A stretch of DNA of 64,000 nucleotides from Bipolaris cookei (GCA_002286855.1 NRSV01000016.1:433216-497215), one strand, 5' to 3'. Counted from the first letter of the stretch, positions 12,552 to 24,247 are shown. The notes: generated by a model from the letters alone, not told the origin. Translations and numbers: made by a program.

Positions 12552-12870
12552 CTATTGTCCCCACTCATGAGCCACTTTGTACCCAATCCGCTTCGCACTT
12601 TTTATACATGCTTTAGGTACTCTTGCACCATGAGTCATTAGCCTGTCATGTCCAAAATACACGTAGCGCGATAAATTCTCTGACATCCACTCTTGTATCG
12701 TCGTCCTTGTATATCTCCCCACCATGCCACTTTGGTCTTTCTTTACCGCCAGAGATGACAAGCTTGGTACGTCGAGGCCCTGGTGGCGTCGGGGCATAGC
12801 GCTCGTACTCATTCCGGATACGGTAAGATGTGTTTGCAGGTACAACCCTTGTAGCATTCGACGTCAGTTG
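12552..12870 (-). pseudogene. Frameshifted 3' remnant of an unrecognised protein gene
   Basis: Read on the minus strand, one frame from a possible acceptor at 12871-12872 runs through NTSYRIRNEYERYAPTPPGP, then RRTKLVISGGKERPKWHGG and EIYKDD. It then loses sense and reaches a TGA near 12648. A +1 shift near 12700 restores a second convincing stretch: QEWMSENLSRYVYFGHDRL, then GARVPKACIKSAKRIGYK, ending in HEWGQ at a TAG (12552-12554). Two protein-like halves joined by one frame change look like one decayed or mis-sequenced terminal exon. The family is not recognised. Upstream exons are not resolved. Confidence 0.5.
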
Positions 12871-13077
12871 CTATCAAATCTCAACAATGTGCTGCTCACT
12901 CGCTGACTTGTGCGGGACAAAATGGGCCAGCCCTTAGATTTTGACAACATAGACAGTCTTTGGCAACATATATGTACCCATATATGGTAGCAATATCGAG
13001 GGCGCGTCCCTGCTCGGCTATTGTACCTCAATGACGCTTCGGGGGCATGACCTATTTTGGTCCGACAGGGTAGAGAC

Positions 13078-13108
13078 CTTGAAACTTTTGATTACCAAAA
13101 GTTTCAAG
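13078..13108. repeat. Perfect inverted repeat, 13-bp arms, 5-bp loop
   Basis: The left arm CTTGAAACTTTTG (13078-13090) is exactly complementary to the right arm CAAAAGTTTCAAG (13096-13108), with loop ATTAC. Flanking bases extend the match imperfectly (AGAC versus AGAT). No terminal repeats or transposase are near, so its origin is unclear. Confidence 0.8.
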
Positions 13109-15067
13109 ATCTTTCACACGTCCCAGTATCTTTAGGTGAGGGAAAACATCTCCTGCCTTCATATCATCCTGGTCGAGGTCGCACATATACTGCTGAGGAG
13201 AACTCAGTACGAAGCGCATATAGGGTCGGATCAAGATGAGGACCCGATGGGAGGATTCCCTAGCCACCGAGGGTATGCAAGTCGACGTCGAGTATGGTGA
13301 TACCAAGGAGCTCTCGTCCACTCAGAATAGGCCGGTATGCGTGCCGATAGGTGCGTATGTGGCGCTAGTAACATCAAAATCTCCCAAAGAAAACACTCTG
13401 GATCTTTATATCCTTTGACGCCCCATATAAGAAATTGCGGTTTTTTCTTAGAAAAATATTTCCGCGTCGAGGAAACTCATCTCTCCAACAAGTGCTTCAC
13501 CGGAATTGGACGCTTTGCCGTCACCTAGCATGCCACTGATTGCTGACCTGGACCAGAATGTGTTAGTTGGAACGGCCAATCATCCAGAATAATTCCACTA
13601 TGGGTTTTTCCTCGTTTTATACATAATGCTACTTTTGAATGTGTTTGTCGTAGCTGACAGCATCAGAAGAAACATGGGTGCTCTTATAATGGGCTCAATG
13701 AACTTCTCTGGCCTCGGCGATATGGCCCATTTGTCTCGGTCTCTAGCCAGTCTCGCATCTCATCAGATTGAGATGTGGCACTTACGGCTCTCGGCGATTT
13801 CATACAGAGAGACTGAAATTCCAGAGGCTCAAAGTTGAATACAGGAGGGCATGAATGACTGCATGGATGAGCGCAGTGAATTGGTGAGTAGGTATCAGAT
13901 GCGACACAACAGCAATTCGGGGGCCAAGGCGCCGAGTTACTGGCTCCTGCACTCGTCACGAAGTTTGGCACTATCTGAGCCACGTTTAGCGAAACCACAA
14001 AGACACAAGAGGTCGATATTGCCCTCACAAAAGCCATACTACCATGCTCCATAGTTTGTCGATTTGCCCAGTATAGCTCTTGAACGATCATGTTGAACAA
14101 TATTGAAGGCTCTTCGTATGCTCAGATCATCCGCGCGTCCAAATTGTACAAAAAATATTTCTCGATACGAATCAGTCTATTGGGACTAGGAGCATTCTAG
14201 CTACGTCAGCGATTTCGGCCCACAGGGTGCCAACACTGGAACCCTGGAACCTCGAGTGCAGGCTCTTCCTTTAAAGGTCCGGAGTTTGCTTGCTACACGT
14301 AATGATGAACCTTTAGGGTTATATAGGCTGGCGGTGGGAGTGAGTGGCGGCTGAGTTTGTAGAGCTCTGGCTGCTATGACTGGCTTCGGGGATTTGGCCC
14401 GTAACAAGCTTCATCCAACAAGGATTAACAGCACAAGCGCGTGAATATCGGATGTGCCGCAACTTTCAGTAATTCTGAAGTTATAAACAATCATTGCGTG
14501 AGCGCGGCTCGATGACTATACACTCTCGAGTCCCCGACGCAGATAAAGAACGTTGCGACTTGATCGTGATCTGCAGGATTAATGTGCTGTGTATCAAACG
14601 AGTGCCTCCGCGGCTTCATTTGCAACACGTCAGTGGGTAAGGAATCTTATTCGACAAATGACTAATATAATCAAAGCCACACTCGATAGGTAACAATCTC
14701 GTCTCGATACTACTATTGGGCTCTAGAATATACCTTTTTGGAACTTACAAGCCACATCTAAGCGCCCTTTTTCGTCGTTCCCAATCGTCACCAGGCGGCT
14801 TCCAATGTCAGTCCCTTGGTGATCTTTCGAGCAAAGTCGGTGAAGTGCATAGGCAACCCCAATACACACATATTACACAACCACGGTACGGATACCTGCA
14901 ATCAGCCGTCATCTGGACTTGTGAAGATCGTTGTTTTGGAACTGCAACTTGATTCGAGCGGCACCATGGACCCCGCTGACACTGCGACAGGTACACCAAG
15001 ATTCGATTAGTAGCTTCCAGTATCCACGTATGGGGTAAAGTTTTGTTGGAGCTTTTATATTCGATTC

Positions 15068-17029
15068 ATGCTGACTTGGTGCAGTAAATACCGCTCTAGG
15101 AGTGGCTGGTTAGTAATTCCAATCTGGCGGTCACAAAGAATGCTGACCTGGACAAAGTCTTACATGTCGAGCACGCCGTGTTAAGTGTAAGTACGCTACA
15201 CAAATTGTTCATCTGCGCTTACACGAACCTCAGGCGACGAAACTCATCCAACATGCAAGGCCTGTAGCAAGAAAAACCGGCCCTGTCAGTGGGAGGAACC
15301 GCACACCAAGTTCAAAGACTATCGACCTGGTGGAGCCTCATCAAGCAAGTTTGCTACGGGCGGCACGGACGATGAAAATGAGGCAAGAGACAATATGGAC
15401 GGTGCGGATGGCGAAGATGGCGAAGATGAAGATGAAGAGATGGATGGTACCGACGGTATTGGTGAAAGAAGTCGCAGCCAGTCCACCTCACAGAGAAACA
15501 TTCGGAAAAACAGTCAGACCGACGGGGTACTAGACAGTCCATACTCCAGCGCGCCTTCCGCATCAGCCCAGGGATTTCAGGCTCCGCCATACTATGTCAA
15601 CAAAGCGGAGGATACAAGGGCCCATGTGTCGATGGAGACCTTCCTGGCGCAGGAGAGCTCATTGGATCAACACCCCGTAAGCACGACAGACCATGCATCA
15701 GAACCCATTGCTTTGACCCACGAAGAGGCGCTGTTGGTCCATCATTATACCGAACACATTGGCCGCTGGCTCGACTGTACAGACGCAACCGATCAATTCA
15801 CTCTTGGAGTACCCGAAAAAATCACTCTTTGTTCAGTCCTTCGCCATGCCGTCATTGCACTCGCTGCTCGTCACTCTCGAAAAGACTCTATTGCAGACGC
15901 GGCCTATCAGCGCTGCATCTCGTTATTGATCTTGCGGCTGAACGAGGAGGCTGCAAGTCATGATGAGACCCTTCTATGTGCCATCGTCATACTGCACTTC
16001 TATGAGCAGCTCAGCGGTAAGCTTGCACGATGCTCTCGATATATGCTTTCTCTTTGCTAATTCTTTTATCTAGTTCCCTCAAGTATAGGGTTAGAAGACG
16101 AACAACATCTGGCAGGTTGTTCGGCCATCATCCGCTCCTCACAAGGACACCATTTCGTAGACCCCTCAGCACCCACTCTGCGCGAAGCTGCCTTCTGGGT
16201 ATACGTACGACAGTGCATACACAAAGCCACTATCAACCAACAACCGCCCGACATCGATTTCTCATTGCAGTTGCACCCAACACCCAGCTCATTGCGAGAT
16301 GCACATCCACTGGCACGGCTAAGGTTGGAAACGGCTTGGTCCAACCAAATGGCATGGAACCTTGCGCGCGTCGTCAACTTCTGTTTTGATGGGAACGAGT
16401 TATACGGCGATATGCGTTCTAGGATGCAACACTGGGAAGAGCTGTGGGAGCTTGTTCAGATATGGATGCGGGACAGGCCAGCCGGTTTCAGTCCCATCTA
16501 TCAGGGTCCTGCTGATGATAGCGACTCGTTTCTCAACACCTGGTTTACAGCTGATTGGCATGGTAAGATTATTTAACCCTTCCCTCTCATCGTTTCGCGT
16601 ACTAATTCATCAGCGGTTTCATTCTGCTACTACCACTTTGCTTGCATCATGCTACTCCGGTACAGGCCACACTCAGATTCAGTAGCTCATGATGGCCATC
16701 GACTATCTGAAACAGACGTAAATCTTTCCGCCTTTACGCACAAAACTGATTGCTAACTTCTATAGCATCAAATCCTATCGCATGCACAAGCCATTTGCGG
16801 AGCGACCAAAAGCTCAAAAGAAGCAGTACCACTAGCGATTGCAGTTCGCCATACTGTTTTCATTTGGGGCCCGCTTGTATCAAACGAGAAACAGAGGGAA
16901 GAAATAATTCAGATCTTGGCCGACTTTGAAAGAGACCACGTCTGGCCAACGGCCTGGTTGATCAATGCACTCAGAGCCCAGTGGGACATGTCCAGTGCTT
17001 CAACTGCCATTTCTCCAATGGAACAATAG
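15068..17029 (+). CDS. Zn2Cys6 transcription factor (start uncertain)
   Basis: Exons 15068-15108, 15158-15186, 15234-16016, 16074-16562, 16614-16717 and 16766-17029 give 569 residues. The binuclear zinc cluster reads RSRSGCLTCRARRVKC, then DETHPTCKACSKKNRPCQW, with all six Cys present, split by two introns. An acidic Asp/Glu/Met-rich linker follows. From about residue 200 it resembles the Fungal_trans_2 regulatory domain (AVIALAARHSRKDS, AFWVYVRQCIHKA). It should bind DNA and control transcription; targets are unknown. The start at 15068 is the only ATG in frame with the zinc cluster. A more family-like first exon at 14966 (MDPADTAT) is out of frame by one base. It is convergent with the sugar transporter, a possible target. 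Confidence 0.82.
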
Positions 17030-17843
17030 AAAAAAGAATTGTTGTTAAAGGTCTCAGTCCATCGTCTCAGATACATACTGGGCAGTTTCCTGTGATGGGT
17101 GTAGCCGCGCTTTGCTCACGTCTTGCTATTAACCATCAAAGAATGGCCGCTAATACTGATCTTTGAGAAAAAGAACTTGACACATCAAGTGCAGACCCTC
17201 ATCAATGGAAAAAGCAAATGCTCAGGTGACGCAGTACAATATTTCAAACCCATGTCTATTATCTCAGCATATGACTGGTATAGCATACCTCTCCTCAACA
17301 ATTCCGATAGCTAGTGCTACCACCCATTCACCCTTGCTACACCCAAGGCTGAGCGTAGCACCACTGACCTCTGATGTCATTGGCCGTAACCCGATGATCA
17401 CTTTTTCCAAAAGTCCCTCGCAATGCGCCACGTATCGCCCGGTGTTCATCTCGGCGAATACCCACCAATCAGATCGCAGCCGATCGTCTCACGAAAGATT
17501 CACACGCAAACATCATAGCTAGTGAGGTATTCTCTTGTATGCCACTTACCAGGTCCCACCACAGACCCTCCCATCTTGACGTGATCCAAGCATCAGAATC
17601 GTATGATTACTGGTTTTGCCAGGCGTGCGGGATCTCTTGGGCATGGGAAATCGGCAAAGGGCTTTCGGTGAAATGGGCCGAGTGCCATCCCGACTGATAG
17701 GAACTTTGATATGAGATCACGGCGATGGGAATCAGCATCGGATGTGGATGGAATATACGTCACACGTCTTGGAAAATCCAAAAATTAACATTACTATTAT
17801 CTCTATCATAGCTGACTGCATTTAGAAAATGGTCATCTGCTGC
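17030..17843. other. Convergent 3' intergenic region
   Basis: About 800 bp separates the stop codons of the Zn2Cys6 regulator and the sugar transporter. Short open frames on both strands carry no domain or splice logic. Nothing further could be supported. Confidence 0.45.
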
Positions 17844-19728
17844 TTAGGGATTTGTAGTAGATGTATGACGATTCTTGCTCTCGACTATCTCGCGCATGAT
17901 ACGTGCTTTTTGCTGCTCTTCCGCCTCACTACTGACATCGTGGAACACTTGGTCCATTTCCTCTAGCATCTTGCCAGACGTCTCCGGGATAACAAAGAAT
18001 GTGAATACGAATGCGAGGAGACAGAAGACAGCGAAGAAAGTGTAGGCGCCGTAGCCGGTGTTCTGGACGAGAGGTGGAGTAATGAGACCCTGAAACATGC
18101 GTTAGTGTCTTGTCCTTGTTCACTGAGAAAGTTGATACTTACAATCACAAAGTTGTTGAACCAGTTGGAGCACGTCGACAAAGCAACACCCTTTGCGCGG
18201 AGTGAAGAAGGAAAGATTTCAGACGGCATAGCCCATGGTACGGGGCCCCATGTGGCACCAAAACTGAACATGTAGAAGAAGAGGAAAGCGACAGCAACCC
18301 AGCCTTCAGTCGAGTAGTCAGCCCATCTGCCACCAAACTTTCCAACCAAGACGGCTATGATGAGATGGCAGATGAACATGAGCGCGGCACCACTGAGGAG
18401 CAGAGATCGGCGTCCAAAGCGATCCATGGTCCATAGACTTGTCGCAACACCCACGAGCTGTGTGCAGTTGATGATACCGGAGAGAAGGAGCTGCATCTCG
18501 TAGTCTTGGCCAAGAGTCTTGAAAAGAGAGGGCGAGTAGTAGATGAGTGCGTTGATACCTGGTATTCCGTCAGTCACGTTCTTTATAAAGAGTGGTGCTG
18601 CACATACCGACGAATTGCTGGAAGAACATGATGCCAACACCGACAACAGTTCGCTTCCAGCACCCCTGTCTGAAGCAGTCGAGCCACGATTGAACCTCGA
18701 GTTTGAATTCATCCATACGTGTATTTCCCTGTAAGTCGGGATGTCTTTCCAGATTAACCTCGCGGTTGAAAGCAACTTCGGCACGGATCTCGCACCATTC
18801 TTGGAATACACGAGTGTCGTTGGTAGGGAGTTTGCGGAGTTTTCCAAGGACTCGGAGGGCTTCGTCGTCGCGGCCTTTGCTGGCTAGCCAACGAGGGGAG
18901 AAGGGAAGGAAAACGATGCCAGCGCCTAGGATCAGACCTGGAATCATTTGAATGAGGAAAGGAAGACGCCATGCCCATTCTCCGGCCATGTAACGGGTAC
19001 CATACGTTGTCCAGAAGGCGACTACGATACCGAGAACGATGCTAAACTCCTGCAGAACGAGAAGGGCACCTCGGATCTCTGGTGGAGCAATTTCTGAGAT
19101 GTAGAGTGGAGCAATTGTTGCAAGTCTATACCCAGTTAGATCTCGCCCTAGGGAAAACAGCATACCAGTGTGGAGTTTCAACTTACGCTCCAATACCCAT
19201 TCCTCCAACCAACCGTCCTACTGTTAACATAGCATAACCCATAGCCGCAGTCTGTAAAATACTCCCAATCGTAAAGACAGTAACCGCGACCACAATCGAG
19301 TATTTCCTGGATAGCTTATCTGCAATCCATCCGGCGAACAACGCACCGATAAGAGCACCAAGCTCCAGCATAGCAGTCATCAAGCCTTTCCAGAATCCTG
19401 CGCCTGAAGCATCATCCGAAACGCGAGGGAAGCGGCCGAGGAATTGGTCCATGACAAGCGTCACGGAGATAACACCCTGGTCGTATCCGAAGAGAAGGCC
19501 TCCGATGGTGGCGAATGCTGCACACATGGCGACATATGGATTGGTAAAGAGACCACTGAATCCTGAGTGGGGTCAGCTATCACAAAATTCGTTGTGGGTG
19601 GTTTGGTGGAGATACATACCTGCCGGTCCATACGGTTCTCTAACTATTGGTCCATCTCTACTGGCATAAGAGACCATCGTCTCTTGTTGCTCTTGTGGGA
19701 CGCTTTTGACCGAATCGTCTCTACCCAT
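17844..19728 (-). CDS. MFS sugar transporter
   Basis: Exons (complement) 19620-19728, 19187-19562, 18608-19125, 18143-18558 and 17844-18089 give 554 residues, the usual size for fungal hexose transporters. Signatures of the sugar-porter family are present: GGLLFGYDQGVIS in helix 1, GRLVGGMGIGA, PFSPRWLASKGRDDEA, FFQQFVGINALIYYSPS, MDRFGRRS, and PETSGKMLEEMD near the end. About 12 transmembrane helices are expected. It would import a monosaccharide or related polyol by proton symport at the plasma membrane; the substrate cannot be read from sequence. Four CreA-type sites lie 0.4-0.7 kb upstream, fitting glucose repression. The start at 19728 gives a short hydrophilic N-terminus (MGRDDSVKSVPQEQQ). 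Confidence 0.9.
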
Positions 19729-20156
19729 GTTGGTTTCAATGAAGTTCTTGCTGCTTGCGTGGATCCCGTCCGATAGATTGAACAATATCTCGAGTAAGAA
19801 AAGTAGTAGGAGAGAATGTCGGTCAGCCTTTATGTACACACCGAATAATTCGCTTGATCTCGCGTTAGATCTTTCAAGGTGGATCCACAACACCTGTCTG
19901 TCAACGCTAGTGTCAGGCCTGTTATCGCTTTTGTTGCAACAAGCATCCGATAAGGTCCTGGCTGCAGCGGTGTCGAGGTCAAAACGGCAACTAGAAAGTT
20001 CGGTGTTCACGTGCGGTTTAAGTGGTTAGAAGCCATATTATTTGGTCCTATTACCTGTTCTGATCGCTGGTTTCCATGTGTACGTATACGCAGGGGTCAC
20101 TTTGTTGACGCAAACATCGTGCGTGCGCTCAGAGGCTCGCTCGAAGTTTCTGTGGA

Positions 20157-20439
20157 CCCCCAGTCCGAGACTGGCCGATCTGCTTTGCTATGGATCGTGA
20201 GAATCGATACCAAAGATACGATGGATGTCCTGATATTCTTGACTCGCTTGGAACTCGCGTGATGTTTATCATTAAATTCTGTCATTGGTAGATACCGCTC
20301 GTTTCTGTAGCGCCACATGGTGCTCCTGTCACCTTGGTGTGCTTGTTTCTGCATCTACAGATGCCCCTGAGGCCGGTAGAAGTACCCAGAAACCCCAGAT
20401 GACGAGCATAACGCCTCAGCCGTTACCCCACAACCCCAG
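20157..20439. promoter_or_regulatory. Cluster of CreA-type carbon-repression sites
   Basis: Matches to the CreA consensus (SYGGRG, read here as CYCCRS) occur at 20157-20162 (CCCCAG), 20393-20398 (CCCCAG), 20426-20431 (CCCCAC) and 20434-20439 (CCCCAG). The last three fall within 47 bp, about 665-710 bp upstream of the sugar-transporter start. Paired sites are typical of functional CreA targets. The motif is short, so chance matches are possible. Confidence 0.45.
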
Positions 20440-21674
20440 AATAAGGTTCGCCTCGTTCCGCGCTGTGCATGTGTCCAGTAGGGTAGGATTCTTTTCTAAT
20501 TTATTCGTCTTGGGGAAATGTTGCCGGCCAGAGTGGAGGTCACGGCGAAAATTGCTCGCTGAGGTCTGGATAGGTGTATATCGAGCGCTACGCTAAGCCA
20601 TATACGGTAGAGATGGTAAGTCTCCCCGACCAGTGGGTCGCGTAGTGGGACACTATCGTCGTGAAGTAACTTGAACCGCTGTCATGTACAGAGTAAGTAA
20701 AGCTGATTACAGTATGTGCATGTCAACTGTAGTAGAATACCAATAAAAGACTCACCCAGTACATTCGAAAAATGAATTATTCCTAACTCCAGCTTTTGAC
20801 CTACTACCAACCGCGGTCTAGTTTGGATACTCCATAACCTATGTAGGTGTACCAGAATACATCACACCACTCTGTTCAAAGTAAACCACCCATTGCCAAG
20901 GACGCCACAAAGTGGAACAATCATGGGTTTTCTCCACATCGATGGGATTTTGCAAATCCATGTGACTCCGGTTTTGATCTCATAGCGGTCTGTCCGTGAC
21001 TATTGCTATGCTAGGCTACGTGGCCTCCAAGGAGATCGCGATCTAGGAATAGTTGGGTTCGCAATGTAGAGAAGGTATTTGGAACATGTGCAACTACACA
21101 GAATCAATCACTAGATCCCCAAAATGATTAGCCGCTGGAAGCGAGGTCGTAATGTGAAAAGAACTATCTTTGGAAGAAAATGTGTATCAGTCAAATGTAT
21201 ACCTTTTACAATTTTTGAGTTCGCTATCCAAATTACGCCTCAGAAAGCTCAAGGTGGTTTGACTAGTAACTCAATTATGCAGCTTCGAATGTGCCAGCTC
21301 ACCCATAACACCCAACTTAAATTATGATAGACAATCGCCGATTCTGGTTTACATTATTCCATGTCTTCGGAAAGCACAGAATTAACCGACTTCGTTTAGC
21401 TCTACAGCGATTATGCGGCAGTCTTCTTATGGCATAGTCGAAGTCTGTAACAGTATCTAAATCCGCGGATAGAGCTTTCGCAAATTCTTAAAAGAACCGA
21501 AATAAAAAGCTACTTCGGAATCGGACATTGCCTTCTTGACTTTATTAGAGCAAAGCTGTTCGCTACACAACTTGTGGTTATTTCCCATTAGTCGGGAGGC
21601 AAAAAATAATCCAGGCACCATCTACTCGTTGCCCGCGAGTACGATAAGGAAGCAAGACACAAGCAAAAAAATGC

Positions 21675-21679
21675 AAAAA
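21675..21679 (-). terminator. RNA polymerase III T-run downstream of tRNA-Ser
   Basis: On the minus strand a run of five T (21675-21679) and then seven T (21665-21671) follow the tRNA 3' end by about 42 nt. They are the first T-runs of four or more after the gene and are the likely Pol III stop. Confidence 0.5.
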
Positions 21680-21720
21680 GAAAGATACCCCCGCCGGGGG
21701 CATTGTACGATGTGGTTATA

Positions 21721-21816
21721 CGACATTGACAAGATTCGAACTTGCGAGGCCGAAGCCATTAGATGACATGAATGAGTAATTCAAGTCTAACCCATTAACC
21801 ACTCTGGCACAATGTC
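21721..21816 (-). tRNA. tRNA-Ser(UGA) with a 15-nt intron
   Basis: On the minus strand the acceptor arms GACATTG and CAATGTC pair perfectly. The D arm is CCA-GAGTGGTTAA-TGG. The anticodon stem TTAGA/TCTAA encloses loop CTTGAA...A with anticodon TGA. A 15-nt insert sits after the base 3' to the anticodon, the canonical position 37/38 for nuclear tRNA introns. The variable arm is the class II hairpin GGC-TTCG-GCC, the T arm is GCAAG-TTCGAAT-CTTGT, and the discriminator is G, as usual for serine. The mature body is about 80 nt before CCA addition. Confidence 0.93.
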
Positions 21817-21976
21817 AGATGACTCGATGGAAGTTTGGGAAACTTAATTATTTGTATATGTAATACAAATCTAGGAGTAGCCGCGCAAGCGTGGCACTTG
21901 TTGGCGGGGCACACTCAACCCCACTTCGTAGTGCACCTAACAGGAACTTTTATCTCACAAATGCGGTATTGATTGA

Positions 21977-22906
21977 TTAGAGACTAGACTTCCCACTCAA
22001 CGACCAGGTCTTGTCGCCAGTAACTTTCCCTTCCTGCTTCAGCTTGTTCAAGATTTGCAGTATGCCCCTCTCAGCTGGCTCCCAGAGGCTTTCTGGATAA
22101 TCCTTGTATATCACCTTGACAATGTCCATCGACGACAACCCCAACCCACTCTCATCTGCTGCAAGCACATCCAAGACCTGCTGCTCACGCTGCTTGCGAT
22201 GGCTAATATACTCTTTGATTTTTGCTGGACCATCGTCGAGAACAGGGCCATGACCAGGGTATGCGCGACCGCCAAACTGCTTTGACATGGCATTGAGACT
22301 GTTCATGTATGTTGCTAGATCCTCGAATACCGCTGTGCCCTGTCCCAGCACATTGTCGGCCGTGAACATGGCGTCTTCTTCCTCCAACACAAAGGCCATG
22401 TGGTCGGTGGTGTGCCCAGGACAGTAGAATGCACGCAGCGTCGCGCCCTCGGTTTCAAACTTCTGTCCGTCGGCTATGGGGAGCCAGTCGTTGTGTGGAT
22501 CTTTTTTGTAGACCTTGGTGTTAGGAGCGTGCTCGAGGAGATCAGGAACTCCTTGGATGTGATCATGATGCCAGTGTGTCAAGAGTACCTTTTCGATTGC
22601 AATGTTCTCCTTTGAGAGGAGCGACTTGATGGACGCTATCCACTGGGGTCTGCCTTCGCCCGTGTCGATGAGGAGTCGGGATGCACCTCGACCGACGACA
22701 TAAGTATTCGTACCTGTACTAATAAATATGAATCTCGCAATGAAATGCGATGTGCAAACCTTGCAAAGTGAACTTGGAGTTTGTTAATGTATGTTCTTGT
22801 CTTGCGATGCGACGCTGCTTACCTTGCCCGGGTTACCACCAAGCACTCTAATCACCCGATCGCTCAACTTCTCGATCTCAGGCAGAGGTACTAGTGCATC
22901 GACCAT
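21977..22906 (-). CDS. LACTB2-like metallo-beta-lactamase fold hydrolase
   Basis: Exons (complement) 22823-22906, 22760-22772 and 21977-22713 give 277 residues; the middle exon is only 13 nt. The start MVDALVPLPEIEKLSDRVIR and the spliced stretch KFTLQGTNTYVVG fit the LACTB2 family. The zinc-binding signature is THWHHDHIQG (near residues 78-86), followed by FYCPGHTTDH, FTADNVLGQGT and YPGHGPVLDDG. The C-terminus is the winged-helix region seen in LACTB2. Human LACTB2 is a mitochondrial single-strand endoribonuclease; in fungi related proteins act in polyketide release, but no PKS is nearby, so a housekeeping role is more likely. Confidence 0.88.
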
Positions 22907-23107
22907 CTTTGAGTACAGTCTAAATGAACTGAAATGTGTAAGTCGCTGGCGTAACATGGTCACTCATACTCCAGATGTCGGGTCAAGCACACTTACCGAG
23001 GCTCGCTTATCGGGGGTGGGGGTGGATTCAGGCGTCTGCTACTACCCAGATCCACATGCAATTATTTGCCGCTGCAGTTTTGACAACAAGGGATTAGCAT
23101 GGTACCA

Positions 23108-23984
23108 ATGACTGAAGACGACGACGATATTCCGTGAGTATTCTTGTTACAGATGCCAATGTACATACTAATCAAACAAGACAGCTTTCGGGCGACGCTC
23201 TAGCAGCGCTTCAACAATTTTACGGAGAGCGGGATGAACGCGCAAAGCAGTTTGAGGATCTGAAAGCCAAGGCTGAAGATAACTTTGATGGAAAGCTTTC
23301 CATGGATGTATTCACAGAAGATTGGAACGCAAGTCAGTTCTGGTACAGTGACGAGACTGCGACAGTCCTTGCGAAGCAGCTTTTGGATGGTGCTACAGAT
23401 GAGACGAGAATAGCAGTCGTATCGGCGCCCAGCGCTTTCATACAGCTGAAGAACTTGATCGTAAGTTTTGTTTGACGAACAAACTGGAAAAACCGAGCTG
23501 TGTTGACGATTGCACAGAACTCAGGTGAAGTACAATGTCGGCCGCAGATCAAACTTCTCGAATTCGACGAACGCTTCGCGGTCTTTAAAGAGTTTGTCCG
23601 ATACGATTTTGAGAAAGCGATTCAGCTACCGCCTGAACTCAAAGGCTCGTTCGATGCTATCATTTGCGACCCGCCATTTCTGAGTCAAGACTGCCAGACT
23701 AAAGGTAAATCTTCACATTTCCCAAAAAAATCAACGCAAAACCCCGTTAACATGATGTAGCTGCTCTAACTGTACGATGGCTGGCCAAGTCATGGACACA
23801 AGAATCCCTTCGTTTCATTGTTTGCACTGGAGAGCGCATGGAGAGTTTGGTCACCGAGAAACTCTACGGAAAAGTGGGATTGAAGACTACAGACTATGAG
23901 ATTGTACACGCAAAAGGTTTGAGCAACGAGTTCAGGTGCTATTCCAACTTTGAGTGCGAAGCATGGAAATGGAAGTCATCATGA
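23108..23984 (+). CDS. EFM5: EEF1A lysine methyltransferase, Efm5 family
   Basis: Exons 23108-23133, 23181-23460, 23518-23704 and 23761-23984 give 238 residues. The first exon encodes only MTEDDDDIP. The core has FWYSDETATVLAKQLL, then IKLLEFDERFAVF, and the methyltransferase catalytic motif CDPPFLS (DPPF near residue 152). RWLAKSW and YSNFECEAWKW close the fold. Efm5/EEF1AKMT1 transfers a methyl group from S-adenosylmethionine to a lysine of translation elongation factor 1A in the cytosol. The acceptor for exon 2 was set at AAG/ACAG because only this keeps frame. It is divergent from the LACTB2-like gene (201 bp between starts). Confidence 0.9.
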
Positions 23985-24247
23985 CATACAGAGTCGCCGT
24001 AATTCCAAACCTTAGCTAGAATATCAGACGACTATACCAAGACACAATGTACTATTACCAAGTAAGCTTTTGTCAAAACCTAGCGATACATTGCATAAGC
24101 AAGACGAAATCGGCCAACCAAAGAGCTACCCCACATACCCCTCGGTCAACCCCACTTCACCCTGGAGCTCAGCCCTGCGCCGTCATCCAGAACTCCCGAA
24201 CCAACCCACGCACTAACCAACCAACACCGCAATTTACGAGCACCGCA

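Larger units (their letters stand above)
12056..14965. other. Gene-poor stretch with decayed coding remnants
   Basis: About 2.9 kb follows the mL49 gene. Apart from the remnant at 12552-12870, a second protein-like fragment at 13263-13364 and a hairpin at 13078-13108, no intact gene could be assembled on either strand. Small open frames here are interrupted after short distances and lack recognisable domains. The stretch contrasts with the compact neighbourhood on its left, which suggests an accessory block. Confidence 0.45.
19729..21720. other. Long upstream region of the transporter; no gene seen
   Basis: About 2 kb lies between the transporter start and tRNA-Ser. It contains the CreA-type sites described separately. 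The remainder has mixed composition, with only short open frames lacking motifs. Much of it may be the promoter of the transporter. Confidence 0.4.
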
